This document shows positions 31,715 through 44,090 of a stretch of 64,000 bases of DNA, piece by piece. Where the stretch lies: the NCBI RefSeq assembly GCF_024679095.1, contig NW_026111750.1, positions 222,501 through 286,500 of the forward strand. The letters run 5' to 3'. A model generated the notes under the pieces. It saw only the letters and a program-made list of their open reading frames with translations. It was not told the DNA's origin and searched no databases. The position numbers and the translations under genes were made by a program. This DNA is from Eriocheir sinensis. Lineage: Eukaryota > Arthropoda > Malacostraca > Decapoda > Varunidae. The stretch's first letter is position 1; each line of letters opens with the position of its first letter.

Positions 31715-33340
31715 AAAATTGACATTTTTTTTATATCTGCGACCAATTAGCCTGACATCGATTGTTTGTAATTTAATGGAGACTATCATTCGCGACAATA
31801 TGGTGAGATTCTTCGAAGAAAATAATATAATAAATAGGTCGCAACATGGCTTTAGTAGTAAACGTTCGTGTTTAACTAACTTACTTGATTTTTTTCATTA
31901 TATTTTTGAGGTGTTCGATGAAAGCAGATCAGTAGGTATCATATATCTGGATTTTCAAAAGGCATTTGATAAGGTCCCCCACCAACGATTGCTCAGCAAA
32001 CTATTGGCGCACGGTATCTCGGGTAACATTCACAATTGGCTTGTGGACTGGCTCTCTGAGCGGAAACAGAGAGTAGTTCTAAACGGTGTTACATTTAACT
32101 GACTCGATGTCAGAAGCGGCGTACCTCAAGGATCAGTGCTTGGCCCCATGCTCTTCTTAATTTATGTTAATGATATCGATGATGGGCTCACTTGCAAAGT
32201 ATCAAAATTTGCTGATGACACAAAAATTGCTAGTAAAGTAACTGCGACACTCGACGAAGAAGCTTTACAATCAGATCTAGATCGACTTGCACGTTGGGCC
32301 AATCAATGGCAAATGAAATTTAACGTTGACAAATGAAAAGTGTTGCACATCGGAAAAAAATAACAATCGCGTTCGGTGCGTAATGAATGGCTAACAACTT
32401 TCTGCAGTAAGTAAAGAAAAGGATCTTGGAATCACTATATCAAGCAATTTAAAGCCCGGTCAGCATTGTTCAGAGGTAGTTAAAACTGCAAACAAATTGG
32501 TTGGCTTCATCGGACGAGTCTTTAATAATAAATCGGAATAAAGTAATATTAAAACTGTATAATTCGTTGGTTCGACCCCGTCTAGAGTACTGTGTACAGT
32601 TTTGGTCTCCCTACTGCAGAAAAGACATAGAAAAGTTGGAAAGGGTTCAACGAAGAGAAACAAAGATGATTCCTCGGTTGATAAATTTATCATATGAACA
32701 AAGGCTTAAAGAAGTAAATTTATTCAGCCTGTCAAAACGAAGAATGCGAGGCGATCTAATTTAAGTGTTTAAAATGTTTAAAAGATTCAGTGATATTAAT
32801 GCGGATGATTACTTTACAATTGATCGATCGAATAGAACAAGAAGAAATCATAATTTAGAGATAAGTGGTAAAAAATTTCTCTTCGCACGAAGCTAAACAC
32901 TTTTTCTTCAATCGAGTTGTTAATGTTTGGAACGCTCTCCCCTGTGATGTCGTTGATAATACAACAGTTACGGCCTTCAAGAATAGATTAAACAAGTATT
33001 TTGAATCCAACCAGCAACTAAGATATTACTCATTGTCATAATAACGTTAAGTTCTTTCGAATACTGGTGTCCTCGTCCGCTTTTATCGCCCGGTTAGTGG
33101 TAGCAGTAATGGTAGTTCTTTCCTCTTTCCTACATAATTTCCATGCAGTTTTTCCATGCTGCATGGTTCTTTTTCCTTTCCTGCCAGCTTTGGCTGGAGG
33201 GATGGGGGCTTGGGGAGGAGCCTTCGCCCTTGCTGTCCTTCATCTTCCACCTTTGATTAGATAGTTAGTGTTGCTTGTCACAAACAGCCTCGTAAGGACC
33301 AGCAGGTCTGCTGTTGTTTGTTCTTCCTTCTTTTGTGTTC
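31715..33340 (+). mobile_element. CR1-like LINE of a second lineage (C4), 5'-truncated
   Basis: It begins at RPISLTSIVCNLMETII and ends in a 3' UTR with CCAGCAGGTCTGCTGTTG and a TTCTTCC-rich tail that runs into (TCC)n. It differs clearly from C1-C3/C5 in protein and in its 3' end (no TTCTTATG octamer). At least two nonsense codons and further frameshifts are present. Confidence 0.85.
31719..32990 (+). pseudogene. C4 reverse transcriptase remnant
   Basis: Blocks in order: SQHGFSSKRSCLTNLL, IIYLDFQKAFDKVPH and WLSERKQRVVLNGV, then a TGA near 32100 where Trp is expected. RSGVPQGSVLGPMLFLI and the catalytic FADD at 32208-32219 follow, then a TGA near 32334. The 32501-32764 frame holds RPRLEYCVQFWSPYC and ERVQRRETKMIPRL. 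Catalytic residues are intact; the defects are stops and shifts. Confidence 0.82.
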
Positions 33341-33345
33341 TTCCT

Positions 33346-33408
33346 CCTCCTCCTCCTCCTCCTCCTCCTCCTCCTCCTCCTCCTCCTCCTTCTCCTCCTC
33401 CTCTTCAC
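33346..33408. repeat. (TCC)n microsatellite
   Basis: About 60 bp of TCC triplets extending the C4 tail. Confidence 0.93.
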
Positions 33409-33531
33409 TCTTCTTGAGCCAAACCTGAAGGAATCTCTCACGTCTTCCTCTTCTGGAGTTCTGAAACACGTGCTTCCGCGGTTCTTAAAGTTCCCAAATT
33501 TACGACTTGATGCCGGACAGAGGTACCAGCC

Positions 33532-34815
33532 CTTCTTACCCACCCTTGCCCTCCTTTACCCACCCTTGACCTCCCTTGCCCTCCTTTACCCACCCTTGCC
33601 CTCCTTTACCCACCCTTGACCTCCCTTGCCCTTCTTTACCCACCCTTGCCCTCCCTTGCCCTCCTTTACCCACCCTTGCCCTCCTTTACCCACCCTTGAC
33701 CTCCCTTGCCCTCCTTTACCCACCCTTACCCTCCCTTGCCCTCCTTTACCCACCCTTGACCTTCCTGTTTACACTCCTTTACCCTCCCTTGCCCTCCCTG
33801 TTTACACTCCTTTACCCACCCTTAACCTCCCTTGCCCTCCTTTACCCTCCCTTGCCCTCCATGTTTACACTCCTTTACCCACCCTTAACCTCCCTTGCCC
33901 TCCATGTTTACACTCCTTTACCCACCCTTGCCCTCCCTTGCCCTCCATGTTTACACTCCTTTACCCACCCTTAACCTCCCTTGCCCTCCATGTTTACACT
34001 CCTTTACCCACCCTTAACCTCCCTTGCCCTCCTTTACCCTCCCTTGCCCTCCATGTTTACACTCCTTTACCCACCCTTAACCTCCCTTGCCCTCCATGTT
34101 TACACTCCTTTACCCACCCTTAACCTCCCTTGCCCTCCATGTTTACACTCCTTTACCCTTAACCTCCCTTGCCCTCCTTTACCCTCCCTTGCCCTCCATG
34201 TTTACACTCCTTTACCCACCCTTAACCTCCCTTGCCCTCCATGTTTACACTCCTTTACCCGCCATTGTTCTCCCTTGCCCTCCATGTTTACACTCCTTTA
34301 CCCGCCATTGTTCTCCCTTGCCCTCCATGTTTACACTCCTTTACCCGCCATTGTTCTCCCTTGCCCTCCATGTTTACACTCCTTTACCCGCCATTGTTCT
34401 CCCTTGCCCTCCATGTTTACACTCCTTTACCCACCCTTAACCTCCCTTGCCCTCCTTTACCCTCCCTTGCCCTCCATGTTTACACTCCTTTACCCACCCT
34501 TAACCTCCCTTGCCCTCCATGTTTACACTCCTTTACCCGCCATTGTTCTCCCTTGCCCTCCATGTTTACACTCCTTTACCCACCCTTAACCTCCCTTGCC
34601 CTCCATGTTTACACTCCTTTACCCGCCATTGTTCTCCCTTGCCCTCCATGTTTACACTCCTTTACCCGCCATTGTTCTCCCTTGCCCTCCATGTTTACAC
34701 TCCTTTACCCGCCATTGTTCTCCCTTGCCCTCCATGTTTACACTCCTTTACCCGCCATTGTTCTCCCTTGCCCTCCATGTTTACACTCCTTTACCCGCCA
34801 TTGTTCTCCCTTGTC
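33532..34815. repeat. 1.3-kb minisatellite with 20-22-bp and 43-bp units
   Basis: The array starts with short units (CCTCCTTTACCCACCCTTG). From about 33770 it changes to 43-bp units built from CCCTCCATGTTTACACTCC plus TTTACCCACCCTTAACC or TTTACCCGCCATTGTTC, ending CTCCCTTG. The CGCCATTGTT variant dominates the right part. Plus-strand frames are open for hundreds of codons in all three registers because the unit has no stop in any of them. I do not call a gene. Confidence 0.93.
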
Positions 34816-35430
34816 CACCTTCGCCTCCCCCACCTTGCCCATGTCCACACTCGCCCACCCTTCCCCAGTCTTTTCCACCCTCACCCACACTTGCCTACAC
34901 ATCCTTGTCCTCCCTTGCCCATCCTACGTAATCATCCTTGCCCCCTTTGCCCCCCCCCCTCCGTATCCTCCGGCTCCTCAAGGGATGTCGATTAATCTCC
35001 ACGGAGTTGGTCTGGGCGGAACTGTCTCGTTTTGTTCTGCCCTTTAAGTTCTTTAAGGGCTTCCATTTTTGTATTCTCTCGTCTTTATGTCTCTCGAAAC
35101 ATGTTCTTCATTCTTCAATACTCGCGTCAGACGGAGCAAAAGTACCCTCTCCTTCCTCCTCCCCTTCCCCTCCCCACCCCTCCTGTCCCCTACAGTATCG
35201 TATCCTCCCCCTACCCTATCCTATCCTACCCTACCACCTCCCCTGCCCGCCGGATCGCCTTTTTCTTTCCCCAAACGCGTTGTAGGTTCGTAAATGTTCC
35301 ATGAGTTTGCCGTCATTTGTCAAGATGAAAAACGAGCTCCCGCATCTGCAAGTTGTTAATTCGCTCCGCCGTGCTGGTAACTGTTGCTTTCCTGGTGTTC
35401 TTTAATTATAATCTTTCATGAGCTGATGTA
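34816..35430. other. C-rich unannotated stretch
   Basis: Pyrimidine-rich DNA, without repeats after 34930 and without a recognisable gene. The 35032-35304 frames are unsupported. Confidence 0.3.
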
Positions 35431-35435
35431 TAGAG

Positions 35436-36239
<804 letters not shown>

Positions 36240-36240
<1 letters not shown>

Positions 36241-36830
36241 AGGTGACGAGGACAAGACGAGGAGGTGGAGGACGTGTGGGCTCTTTGTCTCGCTCTCGAT
36301 GTGGCTGCAGTGTATCGGCCTTAAGAGTGACGCGAGGAGGTGAAGAGGCAGAGGACGAGGACTTGCGAGGTTCTTAATCTCGCCCTCGATGTAGCCTCAT
36401 GCCGTGACGATGTTCTCCCTCACACTCAAGGCGAACAAAAAGTAGTGAAAATATGGAAAAGACGAAGAAAAAGAGCAAGATGAGGAATTCGAATGCTCCC
36501 CTTGAGTCAAAAGAAGGGACGATGCATTGATGATACTTTCCCTAATACCCCAAGGCGAACAGGTTGCAATAACAATGTGATAAGAACGAGGTTAATTAAA
36601 ACAAGACACAAATAAAGAATGACGCAATTTGATTCACGAGGGGGAGGATGATGCATCGATGATAGTTAGCCTCACACTTCCAGGCGAATATGAATCAGTT
36701 GTAATGTTATAAAGTCAGGTAAATCAAGATATCGAAAAAAAGAAGTGTGCAAGTTAGCTGAGGAGATAATGATGCTCAGATGATAGCATTGATGATATTC
36801 TGCCTCATACTTCAAGGCGAACGAAACGAA
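36240..36830. repeat. Degenerate tandem repeat, about 125-bp unit
   Basis: CAAGGCGAAC-type motifs at 36427, 36551, 36680 and 36813 (spacings 124, 129, 133), each preceded by GATGATA/GATGTAGCCT-like sequence. Two older units lie at about 36240-36400. Confidence 0.7.
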
Positions 36831-37013
36831 AGGAAGGGAAGCAAAGGGAAAGGAAAGGAGGGAAAGGAAGGGAATAAAAGGAGGGGAAAGGAAGGGAAGG
36901 GAGGAAAAGGAAGGGAAGAAAAGGAAGGGAAGGAGAGGAAAGGGAGGGAGATGGAGGGAAAGGAAGGGAAGAAAAGGGAAGGGAAGGGAAGAGAGGATAA
37001 GGGCGAGTGGAAG
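36826..37013. repeat. Purine-only tract (GGAA-rich), about 190 bp
   Basis: Almost all plus-strand bases are A or G, mainly GGAAAGG/GGGAAGG. Such tracts can form triplexes (known property). Confidence 0.9.
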
Positions 37014-37697
37014 AGGGTGACGGCTGGGATTAGCTCGTAAGGTCTAACAAGAAACCAGTTGCAATCATCGGTAATTTCGCTGCCCTGATAATGATCCAAT
37101 ATGTTATTAAGGTCATACAAAATTTTGGGTTACATTTCCAGGAGGAAGCATCACTAATCAAGGTCACCTGGTATATTATACACTTATGTGTCACCTTGCT
37201 TCATTATGACCTTTTCTATCCTGTAATTCCAATCTTGTTTGACTTTTTTGTTCCGCGATTCCTTATTGGTTTAGGATTTATTTCGTATACGAGACAAATT
37301 TGGTGTTTTATTTCATTACAACGTCCATCTTCGTGTTTCAATTATTTTAGCCTATTTAATTAGCTACCCGTAGAGTCATCCTTACCTGGTGTGTTATACT
37401 GAAGTAGGAAAGAGAAAGCAACACTAAAGGGAAGGAATGTAGGCACAGTGTTGTAATTTTAAAAGCAGTTCGGCAGTGACATTATCTTATACTATATTTT
37501 TAATATTTTAAGACAAACAGGAGGAAGGTACTTAACGCCACGCTTCATTAGGTACTCATCTAACTTTATTACCTGTTCTTTAATAACCAGTGTGTTGTTT
37601 AATGAATTTAATTTAATTTAATTTAATGAAATAAATTCACTTCTACACTACTTATTTATTTAATTTCCTGCATAAAAACGTTACCGGCCTATTTTAA
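37014..37697. other. Unannotated A/T-rich stretch
   Basis: There is no ORF, RNA or repeat apart from a short TTTAATTTAATTTAAT run near 37610. Confidence 0.3.
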
Positions 37698-37896
37698 CAG
37701 GTATTACAAGAAAAGACTCCAGACTGGAGGCTGCAGAACGCTAGGCCTCAGACCTTGCTATCATTTCCGATTGGGGTAAAAGGAACATTGTGTCCTACAG
37801 TGCCTCAAAAACCCAGTTTCTCCAACTATCAACTCAATCTTCCAAACATCTATCCCCTATTCTTAAACAACACTCAGCTGTCACCTTCTGCAACAG
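37698..37896 (+). mobile_element. Jockey-like LINE copy J3, left half
   Basis: It matches J1 about 1428-1620 (RLEAAERLASDLAIISDWG region) and stops at CACCTTCTGCAAC. The same copy resumes at 41213. J4 is inserted between the two halves. Confidence 0.75.
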
Positions 37897-38249
37897 GAGT
37901 AGGTAGGAAGACACCTACCGAACGAGCGTGAGCTACTCCCGGTGAGGATATATGGGAGGCGAGGAGGGTGCTAAAGCCCTTCAAAGACCCTTCTCATGTC
38001 CTCACTAACCGTTTCCCTTTTGTCTCATCAACCCCAGAGAGCAGTTCAGCATGCTCTCTAAAGACAGTTCCTATCTCTTTCTACACCACACTACATTCAT
38101 ACAACACACACACACCTTTTCCCAAAATTCAAAATTCAAAATGGCGAGAAATTACAGAACCTCGGTGTCCCTGCTTGGGGGGGAGGGGGGGGGGGGGAAT
38201 AAATTCCCCCAGGGAGGACTACCCTTCTGGCTGCAGACTTGAGAGGTGT

Positions 38250-39010
38250 CCTGATAACTCCTCTAACCTCCTCCTTATCAATTTCTGCAACATTCGCGGT
38301 CTCCGTTCTAATTTTCATTCTGTGGAACACCATCTCTCCTCCTCTAAACCTCACCTTCTCTTCCTCACCGAAACACAGGTTTCTGAGGCTACTGACAGCA
38401 ACCTCTACTCTGTTCCCTCCTACTATCTCAATCCTAAATTTCACTCCAAAGCAACGCCTACGTGCGCAACGACATCACTTGCTCTCGTGCCCACGACCTT
38501 GACTCTTCAGAATTTTCTACCATCTGGCTAAGACTTCATATTCTATTACTAAATACATCTGTGCTGTTTATCTCTCACCTAACTCTACTAACTATGTAAA
38601 ATTCTTTGACTATTTGAACTCTAAAGTGGAGCACATCTTGATGCACTCTCCCTTCGCTGAAATCTCCATCTAAGGAGAATCCAATGTTCACCACCAGCTT
38701 TGGCTTTCATCCTCTTTCACTGACCAGCCTGATGAACAAGCCTACAACTTTCCTCTCCTCAACGACTTAGAGCAATTGGTTCAGCACCCTACTCGTATTC
38801 CCGACCGTCTTGGAGACAGGCCCAACATTCTAGACCTCTTCCTTACCTCTTATCCTTCTGCTTACTCTCTCAAACTGTTCTCTCCGTTGGGCTCCTCCGA
38901 TCATAACCTTATTTCTGTATCCTGTCTTATTGCTCCTGTACATCCTCTGGGCCCACCGAAGAGGCGTTGCTTCTGACATTAGGCTTCAGCTCGGTGGGAC
39001 GACCTAAGGA
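38250..39010 (+). pseudogene. J4 APE endonuclease, catalytic motif lost
   Basis: The N-terminal part (37968-38531 frame) has NLLLINFCNIRGLRSNF and HLLFLTETQVSEA (Asn and Glu metal-binding motifs). After stops, the block expected to be GDFNVHH reads GESNVHH near 38670, so the Asp is now Glu and the Phe Ser. Then [15 protein letters not shown] and [14 protein letters not shown] (intact SDH) follow in the 38776-38976 frame. Confidence 0.75.
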
Positions 39011-39381
39011 TGTACTTTTCCGATTTCCCGTGGAATGATTACTGCTTCCAGGAGAGAGACCCCTCTGTGTGTGCCCAGCGCATCACAGAGGTGATTGTCT
39101 CTGGAATGGAGGCATACATTCCATGTTCTTTCTCTGCTAAAAAGCCTTGGATTAATCATACTCGTTCTCGTGCTATTAAAAATAGAGAGGCAGCTCACAA
39201 AAGATTCCAGATCCTTCAAACACCCGCTTACTTTGAACTTTACATTTCAGCCCGGAATTGTGCCAAATCAATTCTCCGACTTACCAAAACTTCTTTTATC
39301 AATAGAAAATGTCAACATCTTGCTTCTTCTAATTCTTCCCGTGACTTCTGGCATCTAGCCAAAAATATCTCCTCCAATTAA
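39010..39381 (+). pseudogene. J4 endonuclease-RT linker
   Basis: It starts MYFSDFPWNDYCFQERD and ends at TAA after HLAKNISSN. An in-frame deletion removes STPHA relative to J2. The remaining linker before the RT is frameshifted near 39456. Confidence 0.75.
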
Positions 39382-39455
39382 ACTTCTTCCTCTTTCCCTC
39401 CTCTCCTTAACCCTGACGGGAGCACTGCCGTCTCATCTGTCTCTAAGGCTGAACT

Positions 39456-40574
39456 TTGCTCAGACTTTCTGTAAGAACTCCACCCTGGACAGTTCTGGGC
39501 ATATTCCTCCTACTCATCCCTCCTCTGACTCCTTCATGCCTGATATTAAAATTTTTCCAAATGATGTTTTCTATTCCCTCTCTGGCCTCAACTCTCAGAA
39601 GGATTATGGACCTGATGGAGTGCCTCCTATTGTCTTTAAAAAACTGTGCTTCCGTGCTGACGCCCTGCCTGGTCAAACTCTTTCGCCTCTGCCTATCAAC
39701 ATCTACCTTTCCTTCTTGCTGGCAGAATGCCTTTGTACAGCCTGTACCTAAGAAGGGTGACCGTTCCAATCCCTCAAACTACCGCCCTATAGCTTTAATT
39801 TCCTGTCTATCTAAAGCTTTTGAATCAATGCTTAACTGGAAGATTCAAAAGCACCTTTCCACTTCTAACCTTCTATCTGATCGCCAGTATGGGTTCCGCA
39901 AGGGGTGTTCTACTGATGATCTCCTTGCCTTCCTAACTGACTCTTGCTCATCCTCTCTTAGCCGTTTCGGTGAAACATTTGCTATTACGCTGGACATATC
40001 AAAAAAAATTGATAGGGTCTGGCACAAATCTTTGATTTCCAAACTACCCTCCTACGGTTTCTATCCTTCTCTCTGTAACTTTATCTCCAGTGTCCTTTCT
40101 GACCGTTCTATTTCTGCTGTGGTGGACGGTCACTGTTCTTCCCCTAAACCTATTAACAGTGGTGTCCCACAGGGTTCTGTCCTATCTCCCACTCCTTGTC
40201 TGTTGTTCATTGATGATCTTCTTTCCAAAACGAACTGTCCTATCCATTCTTACGCCGATGACTCCACTCTGCATTACTCAACTTCTTTTAATAAAAGACC
40301 CACTCCACAGGAACTTAACGATTCAAGGCTGGAGGCAACAGAACGCTTAGCCTCAGACCTTACTATTAGTTCCGACTGGGGCAAGAGGAACCTGGTGTCG
40401 TTCAACGCCTCAAAAAACACAGTTTATCCACCTATCCACTCGACACAATCTTCCAAACAACTATCCACTATTCTTCGACGACACTCAGCTATCACCTTCT
40501 TGAACACTAAACATTCTCGGTCTATCCTTAACTCAAATTCTCAACAGGAAACTTCATATCTCATCTCTTACTAA
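39456..40574 (+). pseudogene. J4 reverse transcriptase
   Basis: After a shifted N-terminal segment the frame carries PVPKKGDRSNPSNYRPIAL and RQYGFRKGCSTDDLL. The block at the first catalytic Asp reads DISKKIDRVWH, where J1 has KAFDRVW. INSGVPQGSVLSPTP and the catalytic YADD at 40251-40262 follow. It shifts again at about 40415 (an extra A in an A-run), after which the C-terminal part reads in other frames to 41049. Confidence 0.8.
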
Positions 40575-41212
40575 ATCAGCTTCCTCTAGGCTGGGCGTTC
40601 TGTACCGTCTCCGCCTGTTCTTCTCCCCAGCACAGTTGCTATCCATATACAGGAGCCTTGTCCGTCCTCGTATGGAGTATGCATATCATGTGTGTGGGAG
40701 GGGTCCACTCACAAAGTTCTCCTTGGCAGAGTGGAGTCAAAGGCTCTTCGTCTCATCAACTCTCCTCCTCATACTGATAGTCTTCTACCTCTCAAATTCC
40801 GCCGCCATGTTGCCTCTCTTTCTATCTTCTATCGATATTTTCATGCTGACTGCTCTTCTGAACATGCTAACTGCATGCCTCCCCCCCTCCCGCGTCCCCG
40901 CTGCACATGACTTTCTACTCATGCTCATCCCTATACTGTCCAAGCTCCTTATGCAAGAATCAACCAGCATCTTCACTCTTTCATCCCTCACGCTCGTAAA
41001 CTTTGGAACAATCTTCCTTCATCTGTATTTCCTCCTGCCTACGACTTGAACTCTTTCAAGAGGAGGGTATCAGGACACCTCTCCTCCCGAAATTGACCTC
41101 TCTTTTGGACACTCCTTTGATCTCTATTCAGGAGCAGTGAGTAGCGGTCTTTTTTTTTTATATTTTTCTTTACGTCCTTAAACTGTCTCCTTAGTTGTAA
41201 AAAAAATAAAAA

Positions 41213-41912
41213 AATCCTTGGTCTATCCTTAGCTCAAAATCTCAACTGGAAACTTCACATCTCCTCTCTTGCTAAATCAGCTTCCTCGAGTTTGGGCGTT
41301 CTGTATCGCCTCCGCCAGTTCTTCTCCCCCGCACAGTTGCTACCCTTATACAGGGGCCTTGTCCGCCCTCGTATGGAGTATGCAGCTCACGTGTGGGGGG
41401 GCTCCACTCACACAGCTCTTCTGGACAGGGTGGAGTCAAAGGCTCTTCGTCTCATCAGCTCTCCTCCTCTTACTGACAGCCTTCTACCTCTTATATTCTG
41501 CCGCCATGTTGCTTCTCTTTCTATCTTCTATCGATATGTTCATGCTGACTGCTCTTCTGAACTTGCTAACTGCATGCCTTAACCCCTCCCGCTGCCCCGT
41601 TGCATACAACTTTCTACTCATGCTCATCCCTATACTGTTCAAACCCCTTATGCAAGAGTTAACTAGCATCTCCATTCTTTCATCTCCTTCACTGGTAAAC
41701 TCTGGAACAGTCTTCCTTCGTCTGTATTTCCTCCTGCTTATGACTTGACCTCTTTCAAAAAGAGTGTATCAAGTCACCTCTCCACCCGAAATTGACCTCT
41801 CTTTTGACTACTCTTTACTCTTTACTTTTGTGGGAGTAGCGAGTAGCGGGCTTCTTATTGTACTCTTTTTGTTGCCCTTGAGCCGCATCCTTTGATATAA
41901 AAAAAAATTATG
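41213..41912 (+). mobile_element. Jockey-like LINE copy J3, right half
   Basis: It resumes at CTTGGTCTATCCTTAGCTC and runs to its own 3' signature and A-tail (about 41900-41912). Coding blocks SFGVLYRLRQFF and RMEYAAHVWGGSTHTAL are in the 41292-41582 frame. Confidence 0.8.
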
Positions 41913-42094
41913 AGGCCATGATGTATTTGTTTATAATATATTCCTGCTGATGAATTCCTACTTTTACAGAACACAAGTTAAGTTCGCATTTTTAAGTTTA
42001 GTTACGTTAGGAAGGCTTGACTTTCGGCTCTGACTGGTAATTAGAACACAAGGTCGATCGAGGTTGAACAGAAAGAAAACCGGTAATAAGAACA

Positions 42095-42530
42095 TGTTAG
42101 GCAGGCAAGTTTCCAACCCTTCCAGGTAGCTGAGGCACCAGACCAGGTAAATTATACATGTGAAAACAGGTAAGGTCATTAGAAAAGAGCAGGTAATAAG
42201 GTTGGTGAAGGAGACAGATAGGGCAGCTACGTAGGGTAAGCAATCGGGCATGTGGGACAAGAGACGGGAGGACAGGTAATGAGGCAGGTCAATGAGACAG
42301 GTAAGCATAGGGAAGAGAGGCACGTTGGAAAAGGTAAATAAGGCGGGTGAATAAGGCAAGACACGTTGGGCAGGTAAGAAAAGGCAGGTAAATGAAAGGT
42401 AATATGACAGGTGAATGACAGGTAGGACAGCTCGAAATAGAAGATAAATAAGAAAGGTAAATGAGACACGTTGGGCAGGTAAGGAATGCCAGGTAATTGA
42501 GTCAGGTGAATCAAAACCGGCAGGTAACGC
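42095..42530. repeat. Degenerate AGGTAA-rich repeat
   Basis: About 14 copies of AGGTAA in 430 bp, mostly as GGCAGGTAA or GACAGGTAA, at irregular 12-40-bp spacing. Each copy resembles a splice-donor consensus. No gene is evident. Confidence 0.75.
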
Positions 42531-43085
42531 CTCGGCCCGCGGCGCCGTGGCTCCTAAACCTCAACACTAATCGGCCGCCTAACGTCCCGCGACAGGCGCC
42601 GCCCAGTGACTCCTTGCCGAGCTGTCCCGCCAGTCTGGACGAGGCTGGGCGGCGAGGAGTTTTGAAATTATTTGCTGACATTAAGGAGACATCTTTGTCT
42701 TTTATTAATCTGTGTTTTTATGTATTTTCAGTGTTTTCAGTGTATCAGCTCTGCAAACATCTTTTCTCTTCAATCTTATATCGTTGCTTCTGTTTCCTAT
42801 TCATCTGTTTATTTATTTTTTGTCTATTTTTTCTGTATTTCTGCATCTTATTTGGTGACCAAAAAGACAGAGAGCTCAACTCTGGCGGTGACCTCTTTTC
42901 CTTTCCTACTTTTCATGCTCTCTGAACTTTGCTCATTTTTCGTCCTGGGCGAGTGAGTCCACTCGTGTGGATGATTTCAGGACAAGCGAAGCAACAGAGT
43001 GGCGACCGTGATATTTCTATGTCAAGACTTTTATTTTTGTTTAATTTTCTTTACCTTGAGGTGTCTCCTTTACTGTAAGAAGAAA
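42531..43085. other. Unannotated stretch
   Basis: A GC-rich start (42531-42660), then T-rich DNA. The open frames at 42497-42925 show no recognisable domain. Confidence 0.3.
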
Positions 43086-43089
43086 ACAC

Positions 43090-43560
43090 TAAGTCGCGTT
43101 CTGTTGCGGCATCGACTATTATGCTTCCATCTTACTAACTTTCATCAATTATTTACACTACCGTCTTTTAGTTACATTCCCCGCCCCTTTTATTATCTTT
43201 CTATCCTATTCAGCGTTATCAGCTACTCCCTTTCCTCAGAGTCACACCCTGCAGTACATGTTATGTTGACGCGTCTACTGTTATGTATCCATCTTATCAG
43301 CCATTACCATCTGCTCCTCTTTCTCCGAGTCACTTCCTGCAGTTATTATCATGTTGCCGCATCTACTACCAGCTTCCCATCTTATTAAACTTTATCATCT
43401 ACACCCGCCTTCATTAAATTACGTCCAGCACCAGTATATGTTTAGTCGCTTCACCCGCCATTTCCTTTCCGTCTTGCTTATCATTCATCATATTACCTTT
43501 CCATCTTTTTATCATCTTCTCCGCCTTCATTTAGTTGGGTCTCGCAGTACATGTTCCGTC
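43090..43560. repeat. Decayed tandem repeat with CCATCTTAT and GCAGTACATGTT motifs
   Basis: Motifs such as GTTGCCGCATCTACT, CCATCTTAT and TGCAGTACATGTT recur at 80-120-bp intervals (about 43096, 43251, 43340, 43420, 43542). Irregular; period uncertain. Confidence 0.5.
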
Positions 43561-43582
43561 GCTAAGCCCACCATTACCTTCC

Positions 43583-44090
43583 CACCCTCGCATGGAGTAC
43601 GCATCTCACGTGTGGGGGGCTCCACTCATACAGCTCTTCTGGACACAGTGGAGTCTAAGGCTCTGCGTCTCATCATCTCTCCTCCTCCTACTTATAGTCT
43701 TCTACCTCTCAAATTCCGCCGCCATGTTGCCTCCCTTTCTATCTTCTATCGATATGTTCACGCTCACTGCTCTTCTGAACTTGCTAACTGCATGCCTTCC
43801 CCCTTTATGTGGCCCCGCCGCATACGACTTTCTACTCATGCTCATCCCTATACTGTCCAAAGCCCTTATGCAAGAGTTAACGGGGATCTTCACTCTTTTA
43901 TCCCTAACGCTGGTAATTTCTGGAACGATCTTCCTTCATCTGTATTTCCTCCTGCCTACGGCTTGAACTCATTCAAGAGGAAGGTATCAGGACACCTCTT
44001 CTCACGTAACTAACTGCTCTTTCGCAAACCTCTTCTGAGTCTTTACAGGAGCAACGAGTAGCGAGCATTTTTTTTTGTTTCCTTTATGGT
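43583..44090 (+). mobile_element. Jockey-like LINE copy J5, 3' fragment
   Basis: The C-terminal RT part only (RMEYASHVWG, KALRLI, KFRRHVASLSIFYRY, SFKRKVSGHLFSRN), then the AGTAGCGAGC 3' motif. A separate 3'-UTR piece (CCCTTGAGCTGCTTCC and an A-rich tail) appears at about 44300-44350, so a short insertion or a second truncated copy lies between. Confidence 0.78.

Larger units (their letters stand above)
37897..41212 (+). mobile_element. Jockey-like LINE copy J4, near full length
   Basis: The longest member of the J family here, 3.3 kb. A 5' UTR of about 70-300 bp is followed by an endonuclease, linker, RT and C-terminal region, then the 3' signature and an A-rich tail near 41195-41212. The endonuclease and linker carry stops and shifts; the RT frame is open for 372 residues. 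It supplies the 5' end missing from J1, J2 and J6. Confidence 0.85.

Noticed and set aside
33532..34815. Telomere-like sequence (TTACCC motifs)
   Set aside because: TTTACCC is one part of a 20-43-bp unit and not a short pure repeat; most arthropods use TTAGG.
42497..42956. Protein-coding gene (142 codons)
   Set aside because: No domain, low-complexity hydrophobic tail, and overlapping frames equally open in T-rich DNA.
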